Of a stretch of 64,000 bases of DNA, positions 46,061 through 57,929 are shown piece by piece. Origin of the DNA: Yponomeuta sedellus. Taxonomy: Eukaryota > Arthropoda > Insecta > Lepidoptera > Yponomeutidae. Both the position numbers and the translations under genes were made by a program. Below the pieces are notes generated by a model, which did not search any database, had not been told where the DNA came from, and was given only the letters and a program-made list of their open reading frames with translations. Numbering within the stretch: position 1 is the stretch's first letter; each line of letters begins with the position of its first letter. Location: assembly GCA_934045075.1 (NCBI GenBank), contig OW203725.1, positions 18,931,497 to 18,995,496 on the forward strand. The letters are read 5' to 3'.

Positions 46061-46761
46061 AATAAGGTTTTTAGTTTTTTTTTTTTCAGAAAATGGGTTG
46101 CGCCTATAAACCCAAAACTGACAGAAAGTACATTAACGAGGAAAAGATAAAAGATGCTATACGTGAAGTTAAATAAAATATGTGAAATATTCTAAAAATG
46201 ACTCGAAAAACGTATCATTTTAATAGGAGATTCTTGTCTTGTCTTTATCTTGTCATATTCTTTAAGCATGTTCAATTACAAAGTCTGATTACTTAGTAAG
46301 TTTATAAACTTATTAGATAAGATTTCTAAGATGACAATACCATTATTGTTTTATTTTTTCGTTCTAAGAAACAAGAGTAACTAAATGTTAGTAACGATAC
46401 GCTTAATAAAGTGTATTTTGAGATCTCAATCGACAATTTGGTTTTATTTGTTTATTTTAAGTAATAAAACAATTTAGATTGCGTTATATATTGCAGTTCT
46501 CATGGATTAAAATATGAATCAAACTGCCCCATCGTGTGTATCAAAGTACCCCTCTGGTGGGGCAGAATGATACAAAATCGTTTTTTTAAAAAAAGCCGTA
46601 TATCTTTATTCCTTATTACTTTTTTCGGTTACTTCTTAAGCAAAATATACACTGACATCTTAGCCATTGCACAAGTCAAAATAAATATTCAAATATGATG
46701 CTTTTTATCCTTCAAAACAGTGATTGAATTTTTGTGTATCAATGTGCCCCCCCTCCCCCTA

Positions 46762-49700
46762 CCTAAGCCTATTTGTCTGTGTTGTTAACGAAACTTTTAG
46801 TGGATATTGTTTTTTGAATTAGGTATTTTTATTCTGAATTTTCTGATTTATTAAAAGTGACATCTTTTGCATTGAGATTTTGTCTAGATCTCTTAGAACA
46901 ATAACTAAAGCAAGCTAGTGTCAGTAAGCTATAAAGCTAGTAGATACCTACTTCAGGCTTCGTGTAGACAAAACTATAATTTCTGAGCTAGTAAGCTAAA
47001 ACGCTCGCGATGTAGGGATAGTAGATAATAGCGATCCGATAGGGCCGATCATCGCTTTTTAAACCCCCGGAAAATTTTAACGATATTTACGCCAATGTCC
47101 ATGATCGGTTATCAATGTTTAATTTTTTTTATATTGCTTCCCTATAATGCAAATAAAATGTTTTGCGGAAAGAAAACAGAAGTTTTGAAAGAGTACAACC
47201 ATTTGACATCCGTGAGTACAACTTTTCTTTTACGTTTTTAGAACTGTAGGTACTTTTTAAGTTGTGGGCAAAGAGTATGTAACCACTAGTTGTGGGCACG
47301 GATGATTGACATCCGTGGTTGTAGGCACGGATATGTGGGCACAGAACAAGAAAGTTATTCTATGATGCTTGTCAGTGATGTAATCCACAGATTAAAAAAA
47401 TTAATCTGTGTTTTGTTGACTGACGTTTCATTCTTGGTTTGGCATTGGCCAAAGACAAGGGGTAGCAGTAACTTAGCAGAAACCTTTGACAGTAATGCTG
47501 TTCTGCTTTCGCTAACCAACCTTCCATAAGAAAAAAAGAGATGGCACTACGTTTATCAATGCACCGATTTCAAGGTGCGTACATGCCCTACTGTCAAACG
47601 CTACCGACTAGGGATGGGCCTAACTCTCCATCGATGTCGATAAAAACGTTGAAAAATGAAGACTCTTGAATTAATTGTAATGTATCTTTGTAATTATGTT
47701 TTGTTTGTTTTTTTCCTGGTGTACAATAAATAATGTTCTTATCTTAAACAATGTAATAAATTAAAATAAATTGTATTGTATACAAGTTTTCAATCATGTT
47801 TTATCAAAAAAAGTAACAATAATTTAAAAAGCGACACTTTTTCACACAAAATTGCTTATTTATAATTATATTCGTCAACTTCAACATAATACTCTGTCTC
47901 GAATTTCTTGCTGAAGGTCTATGCTTCAGAAAAAAATCCGTGACGACGTATTAGATTGACGTTACGTTTCTTCCTCACATTTAGTTAACATACAGATCGA
48001 GCTAGGACCTTGTATTATATATAAGTTAATTGAAAAAGTTATCAAAACTTAATACTCATGTTTATCTTGCAATAAAATTCGAAAAGGAAAATACTATTGC
48101 TAATATTGATTAGGTAAATCCATCTTCGGCCGCAATCTGTCGCTAAAAGTTGCCAGCAAACCTTATTTAATAATCACAATATTATATTGCAAGTAATAAT
48201 TCAGTAATTCGATGCACGCAGTAATTTAATGTGTCATGTGAGGAATGCTGATATTTAAATAAGTTTCGTTGACAGATTTTAGACAATAGATAGGGCTGGT
48301 CATCAACGAAGGAATTTTCGAACGGATGACTATACTACGTCAGTCTTCAGTAAATTTGATCAAGAAAGAAGAATATGACCGTGGCATTGGCAGATAACAG
48401 ACATTTTTGCTCAGTTTCCATGTTCAGTACTGACCTGAAAACAAAAAGAAACTTAATAAAGGCATACCTACAAAAGAGAGCTACTTAAATAATAAAATAT
48501 TCCATTATTGACTGATCCTGATAAGTAATTACATACTTTGAAGTAAGGTACAATTTGCATCTATGTGTCAGATATTTTTTGCAATAAGGTGATCACCACA
48601 CAATTTATTAATTGTGAAACTAACAGCTTTGATGTTCATTCATTTAACATTTTATTTTTACCTTTCTTAATCCATCTATCTATGATTTACACTGTTGGAG
48701 AGATGGTTTTTTTGTGGGAAAGTTTATGGTAGTTTGTATTATTGTTGGGTACGATTTAAATTCAGGACAAACATAAAACAGCTGATGGGGTTTAGAAAAC
48801 CAATTTTTTACTCGTAGAAGTCTTAATATAAGCAACATCGTGATGTGGGAATTTAGGGCCTGTTTTTTTATATTATCAATTCTCACATCACACTGTTTAT
48901 TTAATATGATTTAGAAATACTGAAATAAATATAAATTATTAAATGGATAAAGGCACCACTCGGACGCTGTGGTGCCTGGTACACTGTCTGGATGTAGAAG
49001 ACTACTAAGGAAGTATGGTGAAAAAAATATTTTGTAAACTTTCATAGTTATTCTCGTTATGCTTGAAATCAAAATAAACTCCTGGGAGCATCCTATTTTG
49101 TAAAAACATGTCATAAGTGTATATGAAAAGGTAGCGATAAATATTATGTAACAAATGTTTAACTTTCTTACCATTACTTCAATTTTTACTGGAGTAAGGT
49201 GGGCACCACATCTTCCTTCAGGCGTGTTTACAATAAGTTTCTTCGTTCAAATCACTCGGGTCTAAAGTGCCTTGTGCGCAGTTTACAGTCGTTTCTGTCC
49301 TGCTTTTTATTTCTGCGTTTTAGCATGCTATTGCGTCCATATATCAATTTGGGAAAACTTGAACAAGAATAAACAATGGATTAAGTACTAAGAAGGAGTA
49401 ATGAACAAGTATCGACTATACTACTACTATGGCGAATTTTCATCGACCATGCTTTTGTCATCACTAGTACAACCTACAAATGGATTGGTTTATTTTCCTA
49501 ATTTTAGGGCGTAGAAGGGTTCTAGAAGCTACAATTACGGTAATTTTGGTTACCGAGTCGTTAGGAAGTTTATTTTCAAAGTGATATTTCATTCCTCGGT
49601 CCTTTTACGCGAGAAAATATAGGTTTTAGGTACTTACCTTTGGAAGTTCATATTATAAACTGCGTTTTCTTTGTTTCTTATATGACCTGCCGCAACCACG

Positions 49701-50309
49701 CACTTTTCACCTCATTGTGCATTTATCGTACAATATCCCAGGGTAAGTTGTTTGCACCAAAATGTTTTAGTTATTTCAATTTTCTAAAAGAATCCGACGA
49801 CGTCTTCACAGATTTTACACTTGCGATAACCCGACTAAATTTGAAAACATTCAGAGTGTTGCCACTATTGTAAGTTACAATACCATCTTAATTTGGACTC
49901 TTACTCAGGGCATCAAGGTATCGTTTTGACAATTAGGCATGTACGCTGTCACGTGACCATCGTTTCTTCTATTGATTTAATTGTTCTGTGGCCAAAGAGT
50001 ATATTTAAGCGTTGCCAGAAGGTTACTTTTGTAACCTTTTAGGTGATTTTTAACTAAATCAGGTTACTTTGAGGTTACAGGACACAAAAGGTTACTTTTG
50101 GTTACTTTTTTGTGAAGGTTTTTTTTTATACTTATTTTGCCGACCGAAACCGACTTCAAAACCATAAAGCAGTAGAAACTCTAAAATAATTATGTAGCAG
50201 GTAGGTACATGTAGATAAAAGGAACGATAAAATACTGAAATTAGCATGTGAGTATTCACAAGTATTAGTATGTATCGCAATTATCTTTTAGTACCTTTTT
50301 TATTGGTGA
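46762..50309. other. Long intergenic stretch without a recognised gene
   Basis: Low-GC sequence. Features seen: a cluster of gtgggcac/cacggat words at about 47262-47342, and several ggttactttt words at about 50023-50110. No frame here has a recognisable domain. Confidence 0.5.
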
Positions 50310-50317
50310 GGTCTGAA

Positions 50318-50935
50318 TCTAGGCATCCGAGGAAACGAGGAGGCTGACATTTTAGCTAAAAGAGCTTTAGTAGATGGGGAAGAAATAGAGATAAAACCAA
50401 ATTATTTAGAAATATTAGGTAAATTTAGAATGATCAATCATGAAAACTGGAACGAGTATTTCAATGAAAGGTCTAGAGAAAAAGGTATCTGGTTTAAAAG
50501 CATTCAATGTGAACCTCCTCGTGTCCCTTGGTTCTGTAAAGTGGATTTACAAAGACCTCAAATTGTTATGGCGTTGAGATTACGTTCTGGACACATTCCT
50601 ACTAACAAATTCGCTTATTTAATGAAAAAGGTGGATTCTCCCAATTGTGAGTTGTGCGGTACAGTGGATGATGTGACTCATTTGTTGGTGGAATGTGGCC
50701 GGAACGCTCAGAAAAGACAGGTTTTAGTTCAAGAATTTAATGTAAATATCTTAGATGTAGGAGCTTATCAGAGCATATTAGCAGAACCGCAGTCAAGTGC
50801 AGCCAGATTTATTTATTTTTTTAGTTTTAAGGTCGATTAGTTGATTAGACAAAAAGTATAGGTTACGATGGGGCTGACATGGTCCCACCAGGACAAAAGT
50901 CCCGAAATAAATAAAGATAAAAAAAAAAAAAACAC
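50318..50935 (+). mobile_element. 5'-truncated LINE tail with A-rich 3' end
   Basis: It opens in the end of an RNase H domain (LGIRGNEEADILAKRA), followed by RPQIVMALRLRSGHIPTNKF and CELCGTVDDVTHLLVECGR, the CxxC..H..C motif of jockey/R1-type LINE C-termini. The frame is open to the stop near 50838. The 3' UTR ends ataaataaagataaaaaaaa. The 5' end is truncated, as is usual for target-primed insertion. It differs from the 19172 LINE. Confidence 0.8.
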
Positions 50936-51417
50936 CAAAAGGTTACTTTTTTGCCTATTTCAGGTGACTTTCATAAGGCCAGTCTGGCAACACTGAATAC
51001 TTTAAAAAGTGAAATCGGTGATCTAGTACAGATTAACATTAACTCTTCCCGCCGCCTCATAGACCTATTGCAAAATGAAAAGTGTTTCGTGCCAATATTT
51101 AACTATATAAAAAATACAGTGCAGAATATATAAATATATAAAGTGTAGTGCATAAAACAAGAAAGTGAAAGTTAAAACAAAGACATGGCCCAAAGGACTT
51201 TCATCCAGGCCAAAATCTTTTTAAAAAAAAAAAATAACCAATAATTTGTGATTTTTGGTCTGCTGCTGTGGTTTGTTGTTTTGTTTGGAATTTTTGCGGA
51301 TGACGTTGAAAAATTGGTGCAAGATAATTAAACTCTAGAAAATCTATCTAATATTCTATTAGTATTTGACGAAGATTTGCAGTGACTTGAGTGCGAACTA
51401 AAACACCGGCATGCACT

Positions 51418-54400
51418 ATGGCATTCAAGCAAGAAATCACATTGGAACATGGGCTTGATCTAAGGTAAGTACGCAACCCTATCCAAGTATCCACTTGCAA
51501 AAACTACCTTACAAAGCGAGCGAAGCTATGGCAAACTAAAAAGCACTTCATTAACTTCCATAATACAACCCTCTACTTTACCTAGGTACCAACACAGATC
51601 ATTACACATCAACTGTTGTTTACATTTTAGCAAATTAACAACTACGGGGTCTGTTCTACAAATAAGTGAGGATCTTTACGATCATGATGAGACTGAGGAT
51701 GTTATTACTAGAGAGGTTGATTTCATTGGTCAACCTGTTAAATCATTCAAGAGTTTTCTTGGCAAAATGACTGCAATAAATAAAGATGGTTATGTCAAAA
51801 AGAAGATCATAGAAGAGGGAGGCGGCAAGGAGCTGCATGATGGCTGTACTGTGACTGTTGCTTACTCAGGCTACTTTGAACATGATTGCGAACCTTTTGA
51901 TGTCAGATCACAGCAGAAACCTTTGGTAAGTGCTGATAATATAGGAGAATACACCTGTTTGTGTACTAAACCATCTTGATTTCCACACCTAGGGTCATAG
52001 TTTTTCGGTAACAAGGCTAGCTGTGGATTATACATAGCAAGCGCTGATGAATGTTAATACTATGGTTACCTCACAATGTTTTCCTTCACATTTAGAGAGT
52101 GTTATTGCAACTATAACTTCACATAACAATGTGTACTTAACAATGTTTTTGGAACATTCGATTCGAACCCACTGCCTCTTGATTGAGAAGCCGCTGTTTT
52201 ACTGCTCCACTCTCTTAATGATCTTTACAATGGATTAAATTAAATATGGCAGAACCTCTCTTTTGGGAAACATGGAGCATTTGGATTAGACTATAGAAAA
52301 TTTATTGTATATTTCTATGAATTGTGAAATTTAAAATTACATTACATTTATTAAAGAAATCCAATAAAATTGTTTGTCGGGAGGTATGTATTGGAAATTA
52401 AAGAGCTTTGTATCACAATTTATGTAAAATAATTTCTTCTAGTAAAGGAATGAGATAAAGGGCCAGGGGTGGGGCGTTCGGATTACAGAAGTGTTCAGAC
52501 TAGAAGAGATTTGGATTATAGGGGTCCTGCTGTAGAATGAAAACCATTTGGATTTAATTACTGTCATTTATTGTAACATGGGCTTCATGTTGTTTTAGTT
52601 TGACAAATTAAACTTAAAATGCCTGCAACTCCATTGGCATGAAATTTGGATAAGAAGATTCTATGTTGAACACAGCATATACATCTGAAATTATCTTTCT
52701 GTATGTTTTGTTTGTACATCTACTTCTTTCTCTAATATATTGGTCCAGTCCATCCAAAGGTTTCACAGAAGACATCACTTTTAAGGTAAAAAAAAACATC
52801 TGAGTAATTTCCATTTTTATGTACAATAAAGTGTTCTTTATCTATAAGCTTTGCATTCAATTTGTCGAGCCATTGAAGTTTCTGTCACCATAACTGTCTG
52901 CAAACATAACATAAAACTTTTCACATTTAATTTTATGTTTATGGCATTAGTACAATGTTAAACTGTGCAAATTACTAATAATAACTTTTATACATTCTCA
53001 GACAGTGGATCTCAAAGACAATGGTTTATTACCAGGCTTATTCATGGCAGTGAAATCAATGTTAGTGGGCGAAATATCAGTATTCCATCTGACTTATCAA
53101 GTAATGTTTGGAGAACTTGGTGTTCCACCTCGAATAAAGCCAAAAGCCAACTGCATGTTCTATGTCAAGCTTATCAGGAGCATTATTACTCCTGCTGAAG
53201 GGTGAGTAAAGCATCTATCCAGTGTCCGATCAATTTTTTGTTCTTGTGACAAAAAATCATGAGTTGAAAGTATCTAAATATGTAAAAAGTTACCCATAAA
53301 ATGTGCAATTCGTTGAGCTGTGTGGTGTCGGCCTAGACAATAGCACCAACCCAAATTATTCCCGCGGGCGTCGTAAAAGGGACACAAACCGGGGGGGGTG
53401 GGCAGCAGCGCCCCCTGCTGTACAATTCCGCCAATTTGCGATCCCCAACCCGCATGCCCAGCGTGGGGATTATTGGCATTACCCCCCAATGATGGCACAA
53501 CCTTGTGCTATGGCGCTCATAAGGGAGGGCAATGTCCAGCAGTGGACTAATATAGCCTGAAGAAGAAGTGAAATTTGTTAAACACTCCAATTGGAGTTGC
53601 TGTTTTACAACTTTTAGATATTAGATTCTTATTAAATTTGCACTCCATGCTCAAATGCTGTGGTAAATCAAGTTAGAAGAATCATTATATTTATTGACAC
53701 ATATATAGTTTTAAACTTTTTTTATCAAACAGCATCATCTCATTGCTGGAAAACGGTACAAAAAGTATTATTTTATTTTATGTGACGGCAAAAACGAAAA
53801 ACTTGTAAAGCGAAAGTTCTTGTTACAAACTAACTGATGTATTCCGGAGATTCAGTTTTGAGGTATATATTTACCAAATACTTACGTATTAGATAGATTT
53901 TAGAAACACAATTTAATTTACAGGCCTATTAAGTTCTCAGACCCAAACATGTTTGAGAGAGTACGCCAAGAAGTGAAACTCCTCTATATATCTGGACTTC
54001 AGTTGTACAAGTGCAAGAATTACACAGCTGTGATACAAATCTACAAAAAAGCCATTACCATGCTGCATAAGACTCGCTTAGCAGACGAAAAGGAAGAGAA
54101 GCAGCAACAGAAATTGCTTATAAACTTATACTCCAGTCTAGCTACCAGTTACAATTTGACCAAGCAACCTTTGCGCGCATGCACAGCGTGTAATGAAGTC
54201 AACAGACTGACAAACATTTGGAATGAACCCAAAATTCTTTATCAAAATGCTAAGGCTTTAAGAATGATTGGCGCATATGATGATGCGGAAAGAAAGCTAA
54301 AACGAGCTATGAAACTAAACCCCAACGTACCTGAATTGCAAACAGAATGGGAGCTGCTACAAAAAACACGCGATATATGGAATCAGAGAAAAGTTATCGA

Positions 54401-54674
54401 AAATGCGATTGCTCAACGATTGGACTTATTGACAATCACAAATGAATTTAAAAGTGAAATAGATACTCTTATTAGGAGTTTCAAAGAAAATGAAAACTTG
54501 TGCAAGCTTACTTTGCCACCAAACCTAAATTCAACTGAAGTCGAATATATAAAAGAGGTCTGTTTAAGAGAAAACGTGTTCTGCAGCACTGTCAAAACTA
54601 ATGTAGCTCTGGATAAAGAAGAATTAAAGTCAACTCCAGGTTCAGTAGCCGAAGATATGGGTGCTATATTTTAA
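51418..54674 (+). CDS. shu: Shutdown, FKBP/TPR co-chaperone of the piRNA pathway
   Basis: Four exons, 51418-51464, 51631-51925, 53002-53201 and 53924-54674, give 430 residues in frame. The N-terminal third is FKBP-like: GSVLQISEDLYDHDE, then VTVAYSGYFEHDCEPFDVRS and GLLPGLFMAVKSMLVGEISV, KANCMFYVKLIRS. The usual GW at the isomerase pocket and several pocket aromatics are absent, so it is probably inactive as a prolyl isomerase, as in FKBP6 and Shutdown. The C-terminal half is TPR helices: LYKCKNYTAVIQIYKKAI, LLINLYSSLATSYNLTKQPL, ILYQNAKALRMIGAYDDAER, LKRAMKLNPNVPELQTEWEL. Such proteins bind Hsp90 through the TPRs and help load piRNAs into Piwi proteins in the germ line. FKBP6 is the vertebrate counterpart. 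The polyA signal aataaa overlaps the stop codon (54673-54678). The stop of the convergent prohibitin gene is 102 bp away. Intron 3 contains an R3 repeat. Confidence 0.9.
53310..53572 (+). repeat. SINE-like repeat 'R3' in shutdown intron 3
   Basis: Starts ggcctagacaatagcaccaa near 53329, passes a ggggggggtgggcagcagcg stretch, and ends caatgtccagcagtggacta then tagcctgaagaagaag. The same tail occurs in reverse at about 6955-7060. This form is common in lepidopteran genomes. Confidence 0.65.
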
Positions 54675-54776
54675 TAAATACTTCTTGACACATAAATAAG
54701 GTAAGCTGCTATTTCATTAAGTCAGTAATATATTTCTGTTGCAGTGAAAAATTTATGTTCATCGCCTTTTGATTTC

Positions 54777-57269
54777 CTACTGAGTTGGTAGATTCATCAG
54801 CACATTCTGGCCTTGTGGCAAATAGGTCACATTGCGCGATTTCGATAGCTGGTAGGCTATGTCCTCAGCTGCTTCAATTCTGCGTAACTCCACGAGGCCT
54901 TCGCCAGCTTTTGCAAACGACTTCGCCAGTAAGGTAGCAGCTTGGGCGTCGCCCACGGCTGCTATGACGGCCGCTTTTTTCTTCTGCTCGGCCTTTTCGA
55001 CTAAGAACCTGGCTTTCTCGGCGTCCTGTTGTGCGACCTGCTTTAGCTCCACCGCATTCGTGAACTCGCGGCCGAATGACAGGTGCGTGATGGCAATATC
55101 GTCCAGTATGAGGCCGAACTGCCTCGCTCTCTCTGTCAAGTTGTCGTTTACTCTCTGGGAGACGACCTGCAAAATTTTAATTCTTTTGTACGGACAACTG
55201 TAGATAAATATTTAGGGTCGGTTCCTAAATTGAGAATTTCACTAAGTAAATACTTAAGTAAAATTCTCTCACGCTCTTTTCTGGAAAATTCAAAGAGACA
55301 GCACTACTGTTAACTATTTACTTAGCGCAATTCTCAATTTAGAAACCGGTTCTTACACTTTTGTTGTAAACTTAGCTATAGCCCATAGCCTTCCGTTCTG
55401 GCCACGAATGCTCCATGTTACTGTGTTAAAAATATCGCCACAGTTAAATGCAATTAAACAGAGAAAAATTTACGAAAAAATATATCGAAGGACCGGTAAG
55501 GGTAAGGTAACCTAACCGAAGGACTGGTAACATCCCAGGCGGACATACTTCTGAAACGTACAAAGTACACGAAACCGGTGTGCGTATATGCAATATTAAT
55601 TGATGTTGATAAGGCAAAATAGGTCCGTCAGGATATAGGGGTGAGTTTATGTAATGAAATGTAAAGCATCGTTTTCTCGACCATACTACAATCGGACCCA
55701 GGGACTTATTTTTGTATCGTGTACACCGGCGATCGTAGTCCAAAAGATGCCTGTTTTCATCGGTTTAGTAAGACCAGTGTAGATAATACGAGTAGCATCC
55801 TAGTATCTAAAGATCGTAAAAACACGAAGTCCGAAATAACACCTTAGTGAACGCTTTAGTTACGATCCATGTCAATCCTTGTATGTCCCCACTGGTGGTT
55901 CACGGGTCTCTTCATGCATCTTCCGAGACCCGTGAACCACCAGTGGGGACCACCATTGTATGTCCCCAGTGCTGGGGCACAGGTCTTTTAATGCATAGCA
56001 GGAAGGTTAGGCCATAGTCCACCACGGGGGCCAAGTCCGGGTTGGTTAAGGATTCTAAGATAGTGGTGGGCCTTACTGTCAGAATTCTTCAAGCCGACCA
56101 TAAGGCCTCTAACTTTCCAATCACTTGAGTGCCACGACTTGCCACGAGTGCCTCTTAGTTACAATAAATGGGATTAAATAGAACTGAAACTTCAGAGCGA
56201 CCCTGGCTCATGGTGACGCTGTCAGGATTCCAAGCAGACCACGCCCCCGGCCAGCAGCGCGACTCGGTCGTATAAAGGTGTACATATAAATCCCTACAGA
56301 GGCGGACTTTCTTTAATGCCAACTAGGCCCGGTAATAGGGTAGCCAATCTATGGCGATCTTTCTGCAACAGGTTTTTATCTTTCGTAAGCACTAAACATA
56401 ATGTCTACACTTATGAGATTACTTATACTTAAGAGTGAGTCTATACCGTTTATAGACATATGAAAATGAAGACACCCACCTCTCGTTGCGTAATAATCTC
56501 TTCAGCATCAAACTGCGCGACTACGGCCTTCAGCACCTCTGAGGTGATCGAAGGCAGTACTCTCTCTTCGTAGTCCACGCCCAGGACTGTGTAGATCTTG
56601 GGCAGTTCATCGGGAACGGGCCGGAATAGGATGCGCAGGTTTATGTTCACATTTTGAAGGTCTGGAAGTTGGGAAGTTTTGTAGGCTAATTAATTACGCC
56701 CTCTTTTTCATTGATAATATTACATTTTTATCGCTCGGTGATCGAGCTCGATCACCGAGCGATAATATGTAATAATTTCCCGACAGGAAAAACTTGCACA
56801 CTACTAGTAGCTATATTTTATAACAAAAATATTAAAAGTCATTCTTCTAGAAGAACATGTTTGTGATGGAGCAAAGTTTGTTTACCTCATACGTCAAGTA
56901 AGAACTAAGGGTTAGTCGGTCGAAAGCACCTTCATCAATAATTACTCGCCTTTGCTTCCAGTCAATGTCGGTACATTCCTCGGCCGGGACTTAATGTCAA
57001 AAATGATAGGTCGTTGCACCCAGGGTATGATGAAATGCGTGCCTTCACCAATTACCATGTTTTTTACTCCGACTAACTTGTCCATGATCACTGCTCTCTC
57101 GCCACCGTCGACTGGCAATAAAAAGCAACTTTGGGTTAACATATTTCTAAATGAAAATATAGAGCTGTATTATACTTGTCTACTTACCGTTGTATAGAGC
57201 AGAGTTGACCACCCCACCTACAATGGCCACACCAAGGCCTATCTGACTCAGTCTGTTAAAAAACGCCAT
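54777..57269 (-). CDS. Prohibitin-1, divergent tandem copy
   Basis: Exons on the minus strand are 57188-57269, 56950-57111, 56480-56661 and 54777-55166, 271 residues. It is a mitochondrial inner-membrane scaffold of the SPFH family that normally forms rings with prohibitin-2. The N-terminal hydrophobic segment ([17 protein letters not shown]) is followed by [70 protein letters not shown] (coiled coil) and [20 protein letters not shown]. Differences from the downstream copy include [12 protein letters not shown] for [20 protein letters not shown] for GELITQRE, and [19 protein letters not shown] for [19 protein letters not shown]. The second intron appears to use a GC donor (AAAG|GCGAGT). The intron after KK in the other copy is missing. 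It is probably expressed and intact, but it is the more divergent paralogue. Convergent with shutdown. Confidence 0.92.
55215..55352. mobile_element. Short MITE with TTA target, second copy
   Basis: Starts gggtcggttcctaaattgag and ends with an imperfect complement (ctcaatttagaaaccggttc). Left flank TTTA (55211-55214), right flank TTA. It is related to 4259-4368 but with a different interior. It lies in the third intron of the prohibitin gene. Confidence 0.65.
55490..55645 (+). repeat. Degenerate LINE 3' fragment
   Basis: catcccaggcggacatactt, aagtacacgaaaccggtgtg and tccgtcaggata match in order the 3' part of the LINE at 30415-31563. Located in the prohibitin intron. Confidence 0.55.
55870..56110 (+). 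repeat. Dispersed repeat 'R2', with an internal foldback
   Basis: Ordered R2 blocks (ccttgtatgtcccca, gcacaggtct, gcaggaaggttaggcc, aagtccgggttgg) are present. An extra inverted stretch ccccactggtggttcacggg and its complement (about 55887-55950) near its start makes a hairpin not seen in the other copies. Located in the prohibitin intron. Confidence 0.7.
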
Positions 57270-57929
57270 GATTTAAAACCCCATCAAACTTTTTTACTTC
57301 TAAAATCACTCCTGCAAAGCTACAACCCAGTTAGCTGTTAACTAAAGTACAAAATTACTGAGTCTCTCCTAATGATTCCTTTAGCAGAGTTCTCTGGTGG
57401 CCGGACTGTTAAAACAGTTACTGCGACATCGTAGCGCACAAGTTAGGAGAGTCGTAAAGTGTGGAAACGTTGTTTGCGATTTTATCAATCAATGTCAACT
57501 ATGCATGACTCAGACTCCTATAAAACTAGATAAAATCTTCGTAGGCCAAGAAAGGAATCTAGCACCTTGGATAGGTACTCAAGTTCGTCAAGGCTGCTCG
57601 CAATTAACAGTTTCGTAACCGTGTTAAGGTGTTAATAAGGTGATAGTGTGGTGAGAGTTCAGTGTTACAGGATTGGAAAAGTTGTGCTTGGGTGTTATTC
57701 ATAATTTATCTTGAGATATAAACGAAGAGCGTCATCTCTGACATAGCTTAATGACTGTCATTACATGAGAGCCGGCACCAACGGCTTAAACGTGCCGTGC
57801 GAAGCACGGAAGCGCTCGGAAAAATGCCACTAGCGGTAGTCACGGGACAGTCTGATCCCATCTGGCACCTGACCACGCTGTATTGATTCCAATCACTACT
57901 CAGTTCGACTAGGCCACGAGAGCTTCTAC
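57270..57929. other. Upstream region of the first prohibitin; repeat debris
   Basis: No gene was recognised. The block gccggcaccaacggcttaaa with cgtgccgtgcgaagcacgg (about 57771-57810) is a common lepidopteran repeat signature. Confidence 0.45.

Larger units (their letters stand above)
45300..46759 (+). mobile_element. Non-autonomous pogo/Tigger-type transposon with G-rich TIRs
   Basis: The ends are exact inverted repeats for 18 bp (gggggagggggggcacat, then near-match gatac), each flanked by TA (45298-45299 and 46760-46761), the target of pogo/mariner elements. Internal ggggcac, ggggtac and tgatac repeats lie near both ends. An intron-like structure is visible: donor gtaagttcat at about 45580 and acceptor ttttttcag at about 46089. 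The acceptor is followed by MGCAYKPKTDRKYINEEKIK, the start of a psq-type DNA-binding domain, and then a stop after about 28 codons. The rest of the transposase is deleted. Two SINE copies lie in the intron. Confidence 0.88.
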
